NCBI GenBank assembly: GCA_017551545.1
Contig: JAFZLJ010000049.1
Coordinates: forward strand, 1 to 57,549
Origin: Treponema sp.
Lineage (GTDB): Bacteria > Spirochaetota > Spirochaetia > Treponematales > Treponemataceae
Length of the DNA stretch: 57,549 nucleotides
Direction: 5' to 3'
The notes beneath the pieces are model-generated. The model had not been told where the DNA came from. It did not search any database and saw only the letters and a list, made by a program, of their open reading frames with translations. Below are positions 17,210 through 24,739 of this stretch, one piece after another (position 1 is the first letter of the stretch; the number at the start of each line of letters is the position of its first letter). The position numbers and the translations under genes were made by a program.

Positions 17210-17845
17210 ATGAAAAAGATAATTGCTATGGCTGTAGCAGCCGTTATGATGGTAAGTGCCGCATCTGCACTTGATCTGGAATTTGGTGCACGCGCTATTC
17301 TTGGACGAAACCTTGATAGTGGAACTTTTAAGGAAAATATGGCTCAGGCAAAGCAGGATAAAACCTATGATTTTGGTTTTGGTGTTTATGGAAACTTTGC
17401 CCTCTTTGGAGGACTTGGAATTCAGGCAGAGGCAAACTATGTAAAGTCTTCTATTACATTTGCAAAAGAAGGAAAGGAAGAAGTTCAGTATGATATGCAT
17501 ACTCTTGATCTTTCTCCAATGTTGTGGCTCAACCTTGATTTGTGGAAGTTTACTCTTGGTTTTGGTGTAGGTCCTAACTTTGAAATTCCTCTTGCTTCTC
17601 TTGGAGATATTAAAAATGCCAAAAAACAGGATTTTACTGTAGGTCTTATTGCCGGGGCAGATTTTAAGTTCTACTTTACAGATCATCTTGGACTTGTTCT
17701 TTCTGGCCGCTATGTAACAGACTGGCAGACGAAGGATGTTCCAATCGAAGTAAATGGTTATAACTCTGGTGCAACATATCCATCCTACGAGTTTACCCGC
17801 AAGAGTATTTACGGTGGCCTAGGACTTGAATGGAAGATTATCTAG
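17210..17845 (+). CDS. Small outer-membrane beta-barrel protein
   Basis: A signal peptide (MKKIIAMAVAAVMMVSAASA, cut before LDLEF) is followed by alternating Gly/aromatic beta strands such as DFGFGVYGNFALFGGLGIQAE, seen as GFGVYGNFALFGGLG, then LWKFTLGFGVGPNFEIP and LGLVLSGRYVTDWQT. The chain ends GGLGLEWKII, close to the usual aromatic-hydrophobic barrel terminus. The 211-residue length fits an 8-stranded OmpA/OprF-like barrel. TAGGAG lies 9 bases before the ATG. A terminator follows at 17863-17904, so the gene appears monocistronic. The function is unknown. Confidence 0.75.
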   Translation: MKKIIAMAVAAVMMVSAASALDLEFGARAILGRNLDSGTFKENMAQAKQDKTYDFGFGVYGNFALFGGLGIQAEANYVKSSITFAKEGKEEVQYDMHTLDLSPMLWLNLDLWKFTLGFGVGPNFEIPLASLGDIKNAKKQDFTVGLIAGADFKFYFTDHLGLVLSGRYVTDWQTKDVPIEVNGYNSGATYPSYEFTRKSIYGGLGLEWKII

Positions 17846-17862
17846 AATAATTTAGACACTGC

Positions 17863-17904
17863 AACGTCATTGTGTGGAACCACTTCCCGCAATGACGTTT
17901 TTTA
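17863..17904 (+). terminator. Terminator derived from a CGTCATTG repeat
   Basis: AACGTCATTG pairs with CAATGACGTT around a 17-base loop and is followed by a run of six Ts. The arms equal the ends of the CGTCATTGCGAG repeat family, so a short repeat copy seems to serve as terminator after the barrel gene. Confidence 0.75.
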
Positions 17905-17954
17905 TTTTAAACTATTTACTATTCCCTAACATTTCAGTAAGATACTCTAAAATC

Positions 17955-18040
17955 TATAAAGGGGTGCCTAAGGCCTTCGTTGAAGGATACGGCTGAGAAT
18001 ATACCCTTAATACCTGATCCGGATAATGCCGGCGGAGGAA
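17955..18040 (+). promoter_or_regulatory. TPP (THI-box) riboswitch
   Basis: The conserved thiamine-pyrophosphate aptamer elements occur in order: GGGGTGCC (17961-17968), the variable hairpin, CTGAGA (17993-17998), ACCTGATCCGGATAATGCCG (18012-18031) and GCGGAGG. The closing 3' strand overlaps GGAGG at 18034-18038, the ribosome-binding site of thiB, 8 bases before its ATG. Ligand binding should therefore block translation initiation. No terminator hairpin is seen between aptamer and start. Confidence 0.95.
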
Positions 18041-18046
18041 ATCATT

Positions 18047-19027
18047 ATGCGCAAATTCGCGAAAATCTTTCTTTTAACAATCACAACATTAACATTTTTG
18101 GGACTGCTTGCGGGCTGCTCAAAACCAAAAGGAACCAGAACAAAAGAGGTTGTAGTTTATACCTACAATTCATTCAGCGGTGAATGGGGCGCTGGTCCAG
18201 AAATTGCACGTCTTTTTGAAGAAAAAACTGGAATCAAAGTAACTTATGCCGAAGTTGGAGACAGCGGTCAGATTCTTTCAAGAGCAATTCTTGAAAAGAA
18301 AAATCCTAATGCCGATGTTCTTGTTGGACTTGATAATTATTCTGCAGAAAAAGCTGTAGAAAGCGGAGTTCTGACTGTTTATAAACCTGCGGGTGCAGAT
18401 ACACTTATTCCTTCTGAACTTAGCGACAAGCTTAATGTAAAGACCGGTAAATGGTATCTTACTCCTTATGATTACAGTCACTTTGCATTTATTTTTGATA
18501 CATTGAGCGGGCTTCCTGTTCCAACTTGTCTTGAAGATTTGACTAAGCCTGAGTACAGCAAAAAAATTATCCTTATGGATTCTAAGACAAGTACTTTGGG
18601 TGTTGGTTATGAAGAATGGGTTCGCGCTGTTTATAAGGATGATGCAACAAGCTTCTTTAAGAGAATCTATCCTTCTATTTTGACAGTTGCTCCAGGCTGG
18701 AGTATTGGTTATGGAATGTTTACAGACGGCGAAGCTCCTATTTGCTTCAGCTATACAACAAGTCCTGCTTACCATGTTGAATATGGCGAAGGCGATCGTT
18801 TCCAGGCTTTGATTTTTACAGACGGTCATGTTATGCAGGTAGAAGGGGCCGGTATTGTAAACGGTGCTCCAAACTTAGAAGGTGCTAAAAAGTTCATGGA
18901 TTTCTTAATCAGTGATGAAGCACAGGATCTTATTCCTCTTACTCAGTGGATGTTCCCTGCAAACAAAAATGTAGAGCTCCCTGATTCATACACTGCCGCC
19001 GCTCCAGTGCCAAAGACAATAGAATAA
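18047..19027 (+). CDS. thiB: Thiamine ABC transporter substrate-binding lipoprotein
   Basis: ThiB-family extracytoplasmic solute-binding protein, here lipid-anchored (MRKFAKIFLLTITTLTFLGLLAGC, lipobox LAGC). Recognisable ThiB segments are VVVYTYNSFSGEWGAGPEIA, FEEKTGIKVTY, PNADVLVGLDN, YDYSHFAFIFDT and APGWSIGYGMFTDGEAP. The TPP riboswitch upstream supports thiamine or a thiamine precursor as the ligand. Translation starts at 18047, after GGAGG; an upstream ATG at 18026 lies inside the riboswitch and is rejected. It is the first gene of a thiBPQ operon, with thiP beginning about 20 bases downstream inside a repeat element. The lipid anchor replaces a free periplasmic form, as is common in spirochaetes. 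Confidence 0.93.
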   Translation: MRKFAKIFLLTITTLTFLGLLAGCSKPKGTRTKEVVVYTYNSFSGEWGAGPEIARLFEEKTGIKVTYAEVGDSGQILSRAILEKKNPNADVLVGLDNYSAEKAVESGVLTVYKPAGADTLIPSELSDKLNVKTGKWYLTPYDYSHFAFIFDTLSGLPVPTCLEDLTKPEYSKKIILMDSKTSTLGVGYEEWVRAVYKDDATSFFKRIYPSILTVAPGWSIGYGMFTDGEAPICFSYTTSPAYHVEYGEGDRFQALIFTDGHVMQVEGAGIVNGAPNLEGAKKFMDFLISDEAQDLIPLTQWMFPANKNVELPDSYTAAAPVPKTIE

Positions 19028-19028
19028 C

Positions 19029-19058
19029 CGTCATTGCGAGCGAAGCGTGGCAATCCAC
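19029..19058. repeat. CGTCATTGCGAG half element overlapping the thiP start
   Basis: CGTCATTGCGAGCGAAGCGT followed by GGCAATCCAC starts one base after the thiB stop. The GTG inside it (19047) is the first in-frame start available to thiP. Confidence 0.85.
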
Positions 19059-20564
19059 ATTTATATATATACCTTATATACTGCCGTTCTCTCCACTTTA
19101 ATAGCCGCTGTGCTTGGGGTTGGGACGGCATTTTTTACTTCACACCGCTGCTTCTTTGGCAGGCGCTTTTTGCTTGCTACAGGCATTGTCCCTTTGTGCG
19201 TGCCTCCGCTTGTAATTGCGCTTGGGTATGTAAGCTTTTTTGGCGTGAATGGAATTGTAAGCGGCTGGCTTAAAGCAATTGCTAATGCAGCTGGCGGACA
19301 TTTTGACGGGCTTACTTTTTTGTACACAACGCTTGGTGTAGTTGTGGCTCAGGGCTTTTATAACTTTCCGCTTGTTACCAGAATTGTAAATGATGCCTGG
19401 GAACGCCTGCCACGTGATAATGAAAATGCAGCACGCCTTCTGGGCGCTGGTGAGGGAAGGATTTTCTTTACGATTACGCTTCCTCGTTTGAGCGGTGCAA
19501 TTGCTGCGGCATGTATTCCTGTTTTTCTTTTCTGTTTTTTCAGCTTTATGATTGTGCTCCTTTTTTCACCTCCGGGAAACTCTACTCTCGAGGTTGAACT
19601 TTATCATTCTGTGCGCACAACACTTGAGATTGGAAGCGGTGTCATTATTGCGTTAATAGAAACTGTGACAGCTATGGGAATTGTTTTTGCTTACAGTTAT
19701 GTCATCAGAAAAAATCAGATTGGGGTAGAGGGGTTGTCGTTTACCCGTAACGTGAGAAGTCGTATAGGCGGGCAGGCTTTTGAAACCCAAAGTGCACGTG
19801 CAGTTGAGATTGCGGGATTTGTTGTACTTGGTGTGCTTGCACTGTTGTTTTTTGTTGGCCCTGGCATTGCAGTTTTGATTTCGTCATTTACAATTAAGCA
19901 GAACAATGCGGAAGTATTTGGTTTTGAATTGTTCCGGGGCTTGTTCGGCTCTGCAACTTTCTGGAAAGCTTTTTTGAATTCACTTTTTGTGGGACTATGT
20001 ACTTCGGCATTGTGCTGTTTTATTTCGTTTGTTTATTCTGTTGTAATCCGTATGAAAGGCAAGCAGCAGAAGGTTTTGTTCCAGCTTATTCCGGTGCTGC
20101 CAATGGCAATTTCGTCTGTCGTTACCGGATGGATTTTGTCGCTTGTGTTCGGTGGCGGGAACGTTGTTGTTCTTGTTTTGTGTCAGACGCTGTTGTTCTG
20201 GCCGATCGGATATAAGCAGATTCAGAACGGAATGAACCAGTTGACCAGTGATACACAAAATGCTGCGTTTATTTTGTCACGCGGCCGCCTTGATTGTGCA
20301 ATGCGCTTTTATTTGCCGTCGTGCCGCAAGGTGATTTTTACAGCTTTCTGCTATTGCTTTGCAGTAAGTATAGGTGATGCCACCTTGCCGCTCGTGCTTG
20401 CAATTCCGGATTTTTCTACGCTTGCATTGTATACATACAGACTTGCCGGTGCCTTCCGCTTCAATCAGGCATGCGCGTGTGCAGTACTTATGATTATATT
20501 GTCGATGCTACCTTTTGTAGGCGCGGCGCACGCGTCATTGCGAGCGAAGCGCAGCAATCCATGA
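19047..20564 (+). CDS. thiP: Thiamine ABC transporter permease, two fused permease halves
   Basis: This 505-residue inner-membrane protein contains two binding-protein-dependent permease domains in tandem (about residues 10-230 and 250-490), the usual ThiP arrangement. Each half has about six transmembrane helices and an EAA-like loop: ENAARLLGAGEGRIFFTITLPRL in the first half (seen as AARLLGAGEGRIFF) and QNAAFILSRGRLDCAMRFYLP in the second. Both ends come from repeats. The only early start is a GTG within a CGTCATTGCGAG element, giving AIHIYIYTLY before the first helix, and no clear Shine-Dalgarno precedes it. The last residues SLRAKRSNP and the stop come from another copy at 20533. The core is intact, so the gene is probably functional, but the native N terminus may have been shortened. 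Confidence 0.88.
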   Translation: MAIHIYIYTLYTAVLSTLIAAVLGVGTAFFTSHRCFFGRRFLLATGIVPLCVPPLVIALGYVSFFGVNGIVSGWLKAIANAAGGHFDGLTFLYTTLGVVVAQGFYNFPLVTRIVNDAWERLPRDNENAARLLGAGEGRIFFTITLPRLSGAIAAACIPVFLFCFFSFMIVLLFSPPGNSTLEVELYHSVRTTLEIGSGVIIALIETVTAMGIVFAYSYVIRKNQIGVEGLSFTRNVRSRIGGQAFETQSARAVEIAGFVVLGVLALLFFVGPGIAVLISSFTIKQNNAEVFGFELFRGLFGSATFWKAFLNSLFVGLCTSALCCFISFVYSVVIRMKGKQQKVLFQLIPVLPMAISSVVTGWILSLVFGGGNVVVLVLCQTLLFWPIGYKQIQNGMNQLTSDTQNAAFILSRGRLDCAMRFYLPSCRKVIFTAFCYCFAVSIGDATLPLVLAIPDFSTLALYTYRLAGAFRFNQACACAVLMIILSMLPFVGAAHASLRAKRSNP

Positions 20565-20616
20565 GTAAGCAGTCATTCATATGTGTGGATTGCCACGCCT
20601 GCGGCTCGCAATGACG
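20533..20616. repeat. CGTCATTGCGAG full inverted element at the end of thiP
   Basis: CGTCATTGCGAGCGAAGCGC with AGCAATCC on the left pairs with GGATTGCCACGCCTGCGGCT and CGCAATGACG on the right. The left arm encodes the last nine codons and the stop region of thiP. Confidence 0.9.
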
Positions 20617-20653
20617 GGACACTTTTGTTTGCAATGACGATGGAGGAAATTAA

Positions 20654-21298
20654 ATGAGTTTTTTCGAAGTTCAAAACATCCACAAAATCTGGGAAACCAA
20701 AACAGTAGAGTTTTCTCTTGAATGCGAAAAAGGCACATTGACCTGCCTCCTTGGTCCAAGCGGCTGCGGAAAATCGACTGTGCTAAATATTATTGCAGGT
20801 CTTGAGCAGAATGATTCGGGGTCCCTGAGCTTGTCGAAGGGCCTAATAATCCAGCTCGATGGTCAGCGAATCGACACCCTCCCTCCTGCTCAGCGCCAGA
20901 TAGGTATGGTGTTCCAGTCAGGCGCTTTGTTCAATCATCTTACAGTCGTAGACAACGTTGCATACGGCCTCATTTCAAAAGGAATAAAAAAAGCAGAGGC
21001 ACGCAAAATGGCTGGTGAATATCTTGCACGTTTTGATCTTGCCGGCTTTGACAAACGAATGCCTCAAACTTTAAGCGGCGGTGAAAAACAACGCGTTGCT
21101 CTTGCAAGAACTCTTATTACAGAACCAAAGCTTGTTCTTCTGGACGAGCCTTTTTCTGCACTTGATACAAACCTTCGTCACCGCATGGCTTCCCAACTAA
21201 GACAGTGGCAGCAGGAGCTTGGCTTCACTGCAATCATGGTAACTCACGACGAACAGGAAGCACAGACAGTCGCCGATAAAATCGTTAGAATGGAATAA
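20654..21298 (+). CDS. thiQ: Thiamine ABC transporter ATP-binding protein
   Basis: ATPase subunit that energises ThiBP-mediated uptake at the inner face of the membrane. The 214-residue protein has Walker A GPSGCGKST (residues 34-42), a Q-loop MVFQSGALFNHLT, the ABC signature LSGGEKQR, Walker B LVLLDEPFSALD and the switch histidine in MVTHDEQEA. Residues about 55-63 (GSLSLSKGL) are extra relative to the family and are encoded by a REP-type element at 20818-20843; the insertion adds about nine codons between Walker A and the Q-loop without breaking the frame. GGAGG lies 7 bases before the ATG. The stop is 3 bases before the next gene, so the operon continues. Confidence 0.93.
   Translation: MSFFEVQNIHKIWETKTVEFSLECEKGTLTCLLGPSGCGKSTVLNIIAGLEQNDSGSLSLSKGLIIQLDGQRIDTLPPAQRQIGMVFQSGALFNHLTVVDNVAYGLISKGIKKAEARKMAGEYLARFDLAGFDKRMPQTLSGGEKQRVALARTLITEPKLVLLDEPFSALDTNLRHRMASQLRQWQQELGFTAIMVTHDEQEAQTVADKIVRME
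20818..20843. repeat. CTTCGACA-type REP half inserted in thiQ
   Basis: GGGGTCCCTGAGCTTGTCGA followed by AGGGCC lies between DSG and the IIQLDGQRID segment. Removing roughly 27 bases restores the spacing usual in ABC ATPases. Confidence 0.85.
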
Positions 21299-21301
21299 AA
21301 T

Positions 21302-21958
21302 ATGAAAAAGGTTTTATTTGAGTGGCTTAAAATTGTCCTGGGACTCATCGTTTTTTCTTTTGGAGTTCACCTTACAATTTATGCAAACATCGGTCTTGCT
21401 CCGTGGGATTGTCTTGGTATGGGAATTGCAAAGCATACACCTCTTAATTACGGAATGGCAATGACAATAATGGCAGTCACAATTCTAATCATAGACATCC
21501 TCTTAAAAGAAAAAATCGGCTTTGGAACAATTATAGATTCACTTCTTACAGGAAACTTTGTTCAGGCATATAATACACTTAATCCGTTGCCGGAAAATCA
21601 CAACCTGTGGCTTGGAATTGTAATTATGCTTACAGGCTTTGTGTTTATGGCAATTGGAATGTGGATTTACATGAGATCACAACAGGGATGTGGCCCACGT
21701 GATTCTCTTTTAGTAGGCTTAGGCAAACGCATGCCAAAAATTCCTATTGGAATTGTAGAAGTAATTTTGTGGGGCATTGTCTGTCTGCTTGGATTTTTAC
21801 TTGGCGGACCGGTTGGAATAGGTACACTTATCGGAACCTTTGGCGCAGGGCTTGTAATGCAGCTTGTTTATACAATCATCCGCTTTGAACCACGCAAGCT
21901 CAACCACCGCGATGTATTTGCAGTTGTAAAAGAAATGAAAAACACGGAGGAAGAATGA
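21302..21958 (+). CDS. YczE/YitT-like integral membrane protein
   Basis: The 218-residue protein has about five hydrophobic helices (roughly residues 8-28, 48-68, 78-95, 105-125, 155-185) and the family segment YANIGLAPWDCLGMGIAKHT in its first loop, seen as GLAPWDCLGMG. A second Gly/Pro segment, QQGCGPRDSLLVGLGKR, is typical of YczE/YyaS proteins. The family is widespread and its transported substrate is not established. The gene begins 3 bases after thiQ and overlaps the following kinase by 4 bases, so it is in the TPP-riboswitch transcription unit. A role in thiamine or precursor movement is an inference from that position only. Confidence 0.8.
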   Translation: MKKVLFEWLKIVLGLIVFSFGVHLTIYANIGLAPWDCLGMGIAKHTPLNYGMAMTIMAVTILIIDILLKEKIGFGTIIDSLLTGNFVQAYNTLNPLPENHNLWLGIVIMLTGFVFMAIGMWIYMRSQQGCGPRDSLLVGLGKRMPKIPIGIVEVILWGIVCLLGFLLGGPVGIGTLIGTFGAGLVMQLVYTIIRFEPRKLNHRDVFAVVKEMKNTEEE

Positions 21959-22494
21959 TTTATCTTATTACCGGTGCATCTCACACAGGAAAAACAGCTT
22001 TGTCACAAAGACTTCTGGAGGCTCTGAAGTTCCCGTATCTTTCAATTGATCATCTTAAAATGGGTTTAATACGCAGCGGCCAGACAAATCTCACTCCCGC
22101 AGATGATGACAAGTTAACAGATTACCTCTGGCCCATTGTCCGCGAGTTTATAAAAACTGCAATCGAAAATAAACAGAATCTTATTGTTGAAGGCTGCTAC
22201 ATCCCGTTTGAATGGCGCAAGGATTTTGAATCAGAGTATATTTCCCAAATTAAATTCATCTGCCTTGCTTTGACAGAGCGTTACATTGACGAACACTTTG
22301 AAGATATCCGTGCCCACGGTTCAGACATAGAACAGCGTTTTGAATCTGATGAGGCAGCCCTTTCTAAAGATGATGTTAAAAAAGAAAACCTCCGTTTTAC
22401 CGAAGGTTTTACAAAAGCTGGGGAACAAGTTGTTCTGATTGACCAGGATTATGAGCAGGTAATTGAAAAGCTCATAGCCTCTAGTAAATCATAG
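21955..22494 (+). CDS. P-loop kinase-like protein of unknown substrate
   Basis: The 179-residue protein has Walker A GASHTGKTA at residues 7-15, an Asp-His pair in LSIDHLKMGLIRSG typical of the NMP-kinase/zeta-toxin/2-phosphoglycerate-kinase-like group, a Walker B-like NLIVEGCYIPFEW near residue 78 and a lid-like region rich in acidic residues (about 125-150). It overlaps the membrane-protein gene by 4 bases (ATGA) and is the last gene of the thiBPQ operon. Its 3' end overlaps the convergent argB by 14 bases. Phosphorylation of a small molecule is likely. A thiamine-related substrate is possible because of operon membership but not shown. Confidence 0.75.
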   Translation: MIYLITGASHTGKTALSQRLLEALKFPYLSIDHLKMGLIRSGQTNLTPADDDKLTDYLWPIVREFIKTAIENKQNLIVEGCYIPFEWRKDFESEYISQIKFICLALTERYIDEHFEDIRAHGSDIEQRFESDEAALSKDDVKKENLRFTEGFTKAGEQVVLIDQDYEQVIEKLIASSKS

Positions 22495-23353
22495 TACCGA
22501 TACCACGATCACTGAACATTTCTATCAAAAGAGAATGTGGTACGCGGCCATCGATGATATGTGTGCGTGGAACTCCGCCCGAAAGTGCAATTTCGCAGCA
22601 TTCGATTTTTGGAATCATACCGCCCGAAATTATTCCGGTTGCTTTGAGTGAACCAATTGCTGTTCGTTCTATGCGTTTAATCAAAGTAGAAGGATCTTCT
22701 ATGTTACGCAAAATTCCTGCAACGTTTGTAAGCTGAACAAATTTTTCTGCATGAAGGGCTGCGGCAATTTTAGCTGCTGCTGTATCTGCATTGATGTTGT
22801 AGCGTGCGTCGTCTCCCTGTTCGCCAAGAGCTACTGTTGAAACTACAGGAATAAAGCCTTCATCCAAAAGCGAAGTCAAAATTTCAGGGTGAACTTCTGT
22901 TACTTCACCTACAAAGCCAAGGTCTTTTTCTGTTTTCTTAGCGCGGAGGAGGCCTGAATCAACTCCCGAAAGTCCTACTGCCTTGCCACCCTTCTGGAGC
23001 AATATACCTACAATGTCCTTGTTCAATTTTCCGGTAAGAACCATCTGAACAATTTCCATTGTTTCTGCGTCTGTGTAGCGAAGTCCGTCCACGAACTTGC
23101 TTTCTTTGCCTACGCGTTCGAGCATATGGTTAATTTCAGGACCGCCGCCGTGAACTAATACAACTTTAATTCCGATTGTATTCAGAAGCACGATATCTTC
23201 CATAACGGCCTGTTTGAGTTCTTCGTTGAGCATAGCATTGCCGCCGTATTTTACAACAACGACCTTGCCGCACCAGTTTTTAAAATATGGCAGGGCCTGA
23301 ACCAAAACTTCTGACCACTGTTCTGTTGTTATATCATTATTTTCAGCTTTCAT
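22481..23353 (-). CDS. argB: Acetylglutamate kinase
   Basis: ArgB phosphorylates N-acetyl-L-glutamate in the second step of arginine synthesis. The 290-residue protein belongs to the amino-acid kinase fold: VVVKYGGNAM near residue 31, the Gly-rich VVLVHGGGPEIN near 64, the substrate segment LRYTDAETMEIVQMVL, and the nucleotide-binding GIISGGMIPKIECC near 240. It lies 37 bases downstream of argJ on the same strand. The gap between them is filled by a GGGGATAGTAAATA repeat, part of which (AGGGGAT) could be the ribosome site. Regulation is probably through ARG-box-like sites upstream of argJ. The 3' end overlaps the convergent kinase gene by 14 bases. Confidence 0.95.
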   Translation of the reverse strand: MKAENNDITTEQWSEVLVQALPYFKNWCGKVVVVKYGGNAMLNEELKQAVMEDIVLLNTIGIKVVLVHGGGPEINHMLERVGKESKFVDGLRYTDAETMEIVQMVLTGKLNKDIVGILLQKGGKAVGLSGVDSGLLRAKKTEKDLGFVGEVTEVHPEILTSLLDEGFIPVVSTVALGEQGDDARYNINADTAAAKIAAALHAEKFVQLTNVAGILRNIEDPSTLIKRIERTAIGSLKATGIISGGMIPKIECCEIALSGGVPRTHIIDGRVPHSLLIEMFSDRGIGTMIY

Positions 23354-23390
23354 TATTTACTATCCCCTATTTACTATTCCCTGTCCCCTG
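23354..23390. repeat. GGGGATAGTAAATA repeat between argJ and argB
   Basis: CTATCCCCTATTTACTATTC and CCTGTCCCCTG on the plus strand fill the entire argJ-argB gap. The unit is the same as the outer arms of the hisG-hisB composite repeat. Confidence 0.75.
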
Positions 23391-24659
23391 TTAAGTCCTG
23401 TAATCTCCATTAATTTTAACATAATCATAAGTAAGGTCGCAACCCCAGGCTGTGCCGCTTGCTGTACCTTCGCCGCACTGAACAAGAATTTCTACTGCCT
23501 GTTCCGACATGATTTTCTTTGCAGCTTCTTCGTCAAACTGAAGAGGAACGCCGTCCTTGTAAACCTGAACAACGTTTTCCCCATGAACTTCAAAGTCATC
23601 ATAGTTTGTAAAATATCTGTTGGAACCGGTTTTACTTGTAAACCAGATGCTTGTCTTGTCAGGATCAAATTCAATTCCGCTGTAGCCCATTGCACAAAGG
23701 AAACGGCCAAAGTTTGCATCTGCACCAAACATTGCAGCTTTTACCAAAGAAGAACAGATGATTTCTTTTGCAAGAGCACGTGCAGTTTCTACAGTTGCAG
23801 CACCGTGAACATTGCATTCAACAAGGCGGGTAGCACCTTCGCCGTCTGCAGCAATTTTCTTTGCCATAACTGTATTCATTTTGTTGAGTGCTTCAAAGAA
23901 TGCATCGTAGTCTGCGCCAGGTCCTGTAATTTCTGCATTACCGGCCATTCCGTTTGCCATGATAATCAGTGTGTCGTTTGTAGAAGTATCGCCGTCTACG
24001 CTTACACAGTTGTATGTTCCCAAAATTGATTCGTGGAGTGCTTTGTTGAGCATTTCGCTTGAAACTGCACAGTCAGTTGTAATAAAGCTGAGCATTGTTC
24101 CCATGTTGATGTGAATCATTCCCGAGCCTTTACACATTGTTCCCATATGGCAGGTTTTTCCGCCAACAGTAAACTCAACTGCGCATTCCTTGTACTGAGT
24201 ATCTGTTGTCATGATTGCAACACGTGCCTGTTCATGACCTTCTTTACTCAGTCCTGCTTTGAGAGCCTCTATATTATCTTCAACCTTGGTAATATCAAAC
24301 TGAGCACCGATAACACCTGTTGAATAAACCATTACATCTTCTGTTTTAATTCCAAGAGCACCAGCAGCAGCCTGAGCCATTCTTAAAGCATTCTGTGCTC
24401 CCTGTTCACCGGTACATGTATTTGCATTTCCACTAATTTCAATAGCTGCCTGAGCACGACCATCTGCAATATGCTTTTGAGTAATCTTTACGCTTTCTGA
24501 TTTTACACGGTTCTGAGTAAAAACGCCTGCAGCAGTACAAGGTACTTCTGAATAAATAAGTGCAAAGTCATTAATCTTGCGGCTTGCCTTTATACCAACG
24601 CGCATTCCGTTAGCAGTGAATCCCTGTGGCGCACAAACTCCGCCTTCGATAAATTTCAT
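23391..24659 (-). CDS. argJ: Bifunctional glutamate N-acetyltransferase / ornithine acetyltransferase
   Basis: ArgJ recycles the acetyl group from N-acetylornithine to glutamate and in many bacteria can also use acetyl-CoA, giving the cyclic arginine pathway. The 422-residue precursor contains the autocleavage motif GDTSTNDT near residue 220, where the first Thr becomes the nucleophile of the beta chain. Other family segments are CTAAAGVFTQNRVKS-like SEVPCTAAGVFTQNRV near residue 37, GNANTCTGEQG and AKMAAADGEGATR-like AADGEGATRLVE. AGGAGG lies 6 bases before the ATG. Two palindromic ARG-box-like sites lie at 24671-24705, covering the start of the message. argB follows, so this is an argJB operon. 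Confidence 0.95.
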   Translation of the reverse strand: MKFIEGGVCAPQGFTANGMRVGIKASRKINDFALIYSEVPCTAAGVFTQNRVKSESVKITQKHIADGRAQAAIEISGNANTCTGEQGAQNALRMAQAAAGALGIKTEDVMVYSTGVIGAQFDITKVEDNIEALKAGLSKEGHEQARVAIMTTDTQYKECAVEFTVGGKTCHMGTMCKGSGMIHINMGTMLSFITTDCAVSSEMLNKALHESILGTYNCVSVDGDTSTNDTLIIMANGMAGNAEITGPGADYDAFFEALNKMNTVMAKKIAADGEGATRLVECNVHGAATVETARALAKEIICSSLVKAAMFGADANFGRFLCAMGYSGIEFDPDKTSIWFTSKTGSNRYFTNYDDFEVHGENVVQVYKDGVPLQFDEEAAKKIMSEQAVEILVQCGEGTASGTAWGCDLTYDYVKINGDYRT

Positions 24660-24670
24660 AAAAACCTCCT

Positions 24671-24705
24671 TGCATATTTATACAAATCTAATGCATAATT
24701 ATACA
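24671..24705. promoter_or_regulatory. Tandem ARG-box-like operators upstream of argJ
   Basis: TGCATATTTATACA (24671-24684) and TGCATAATTATACA (24692-24705) each match the ArgR half-site pattern TGNAT-N4-ATNCA. They start exactly 21 bases apart, the centre-to-centre spacing of classical paired ARG boxes. They lie 12-46 bases before the argJ start, where a bound ArgR/AhrC would block transcription. Confidence 0.65.
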
Positions 24706-24739
24706 TAATTGCGGGAAGTTTGTATAGATGACAAGGCGG

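Noticed and set aside
18026..18046. Upstream ATG for thiB
   Set aside because: It lies inside the conserved 3' part of the TPP aptamer; the ATG at 18047 follows GGAGG and begins a lipoprotein signal.
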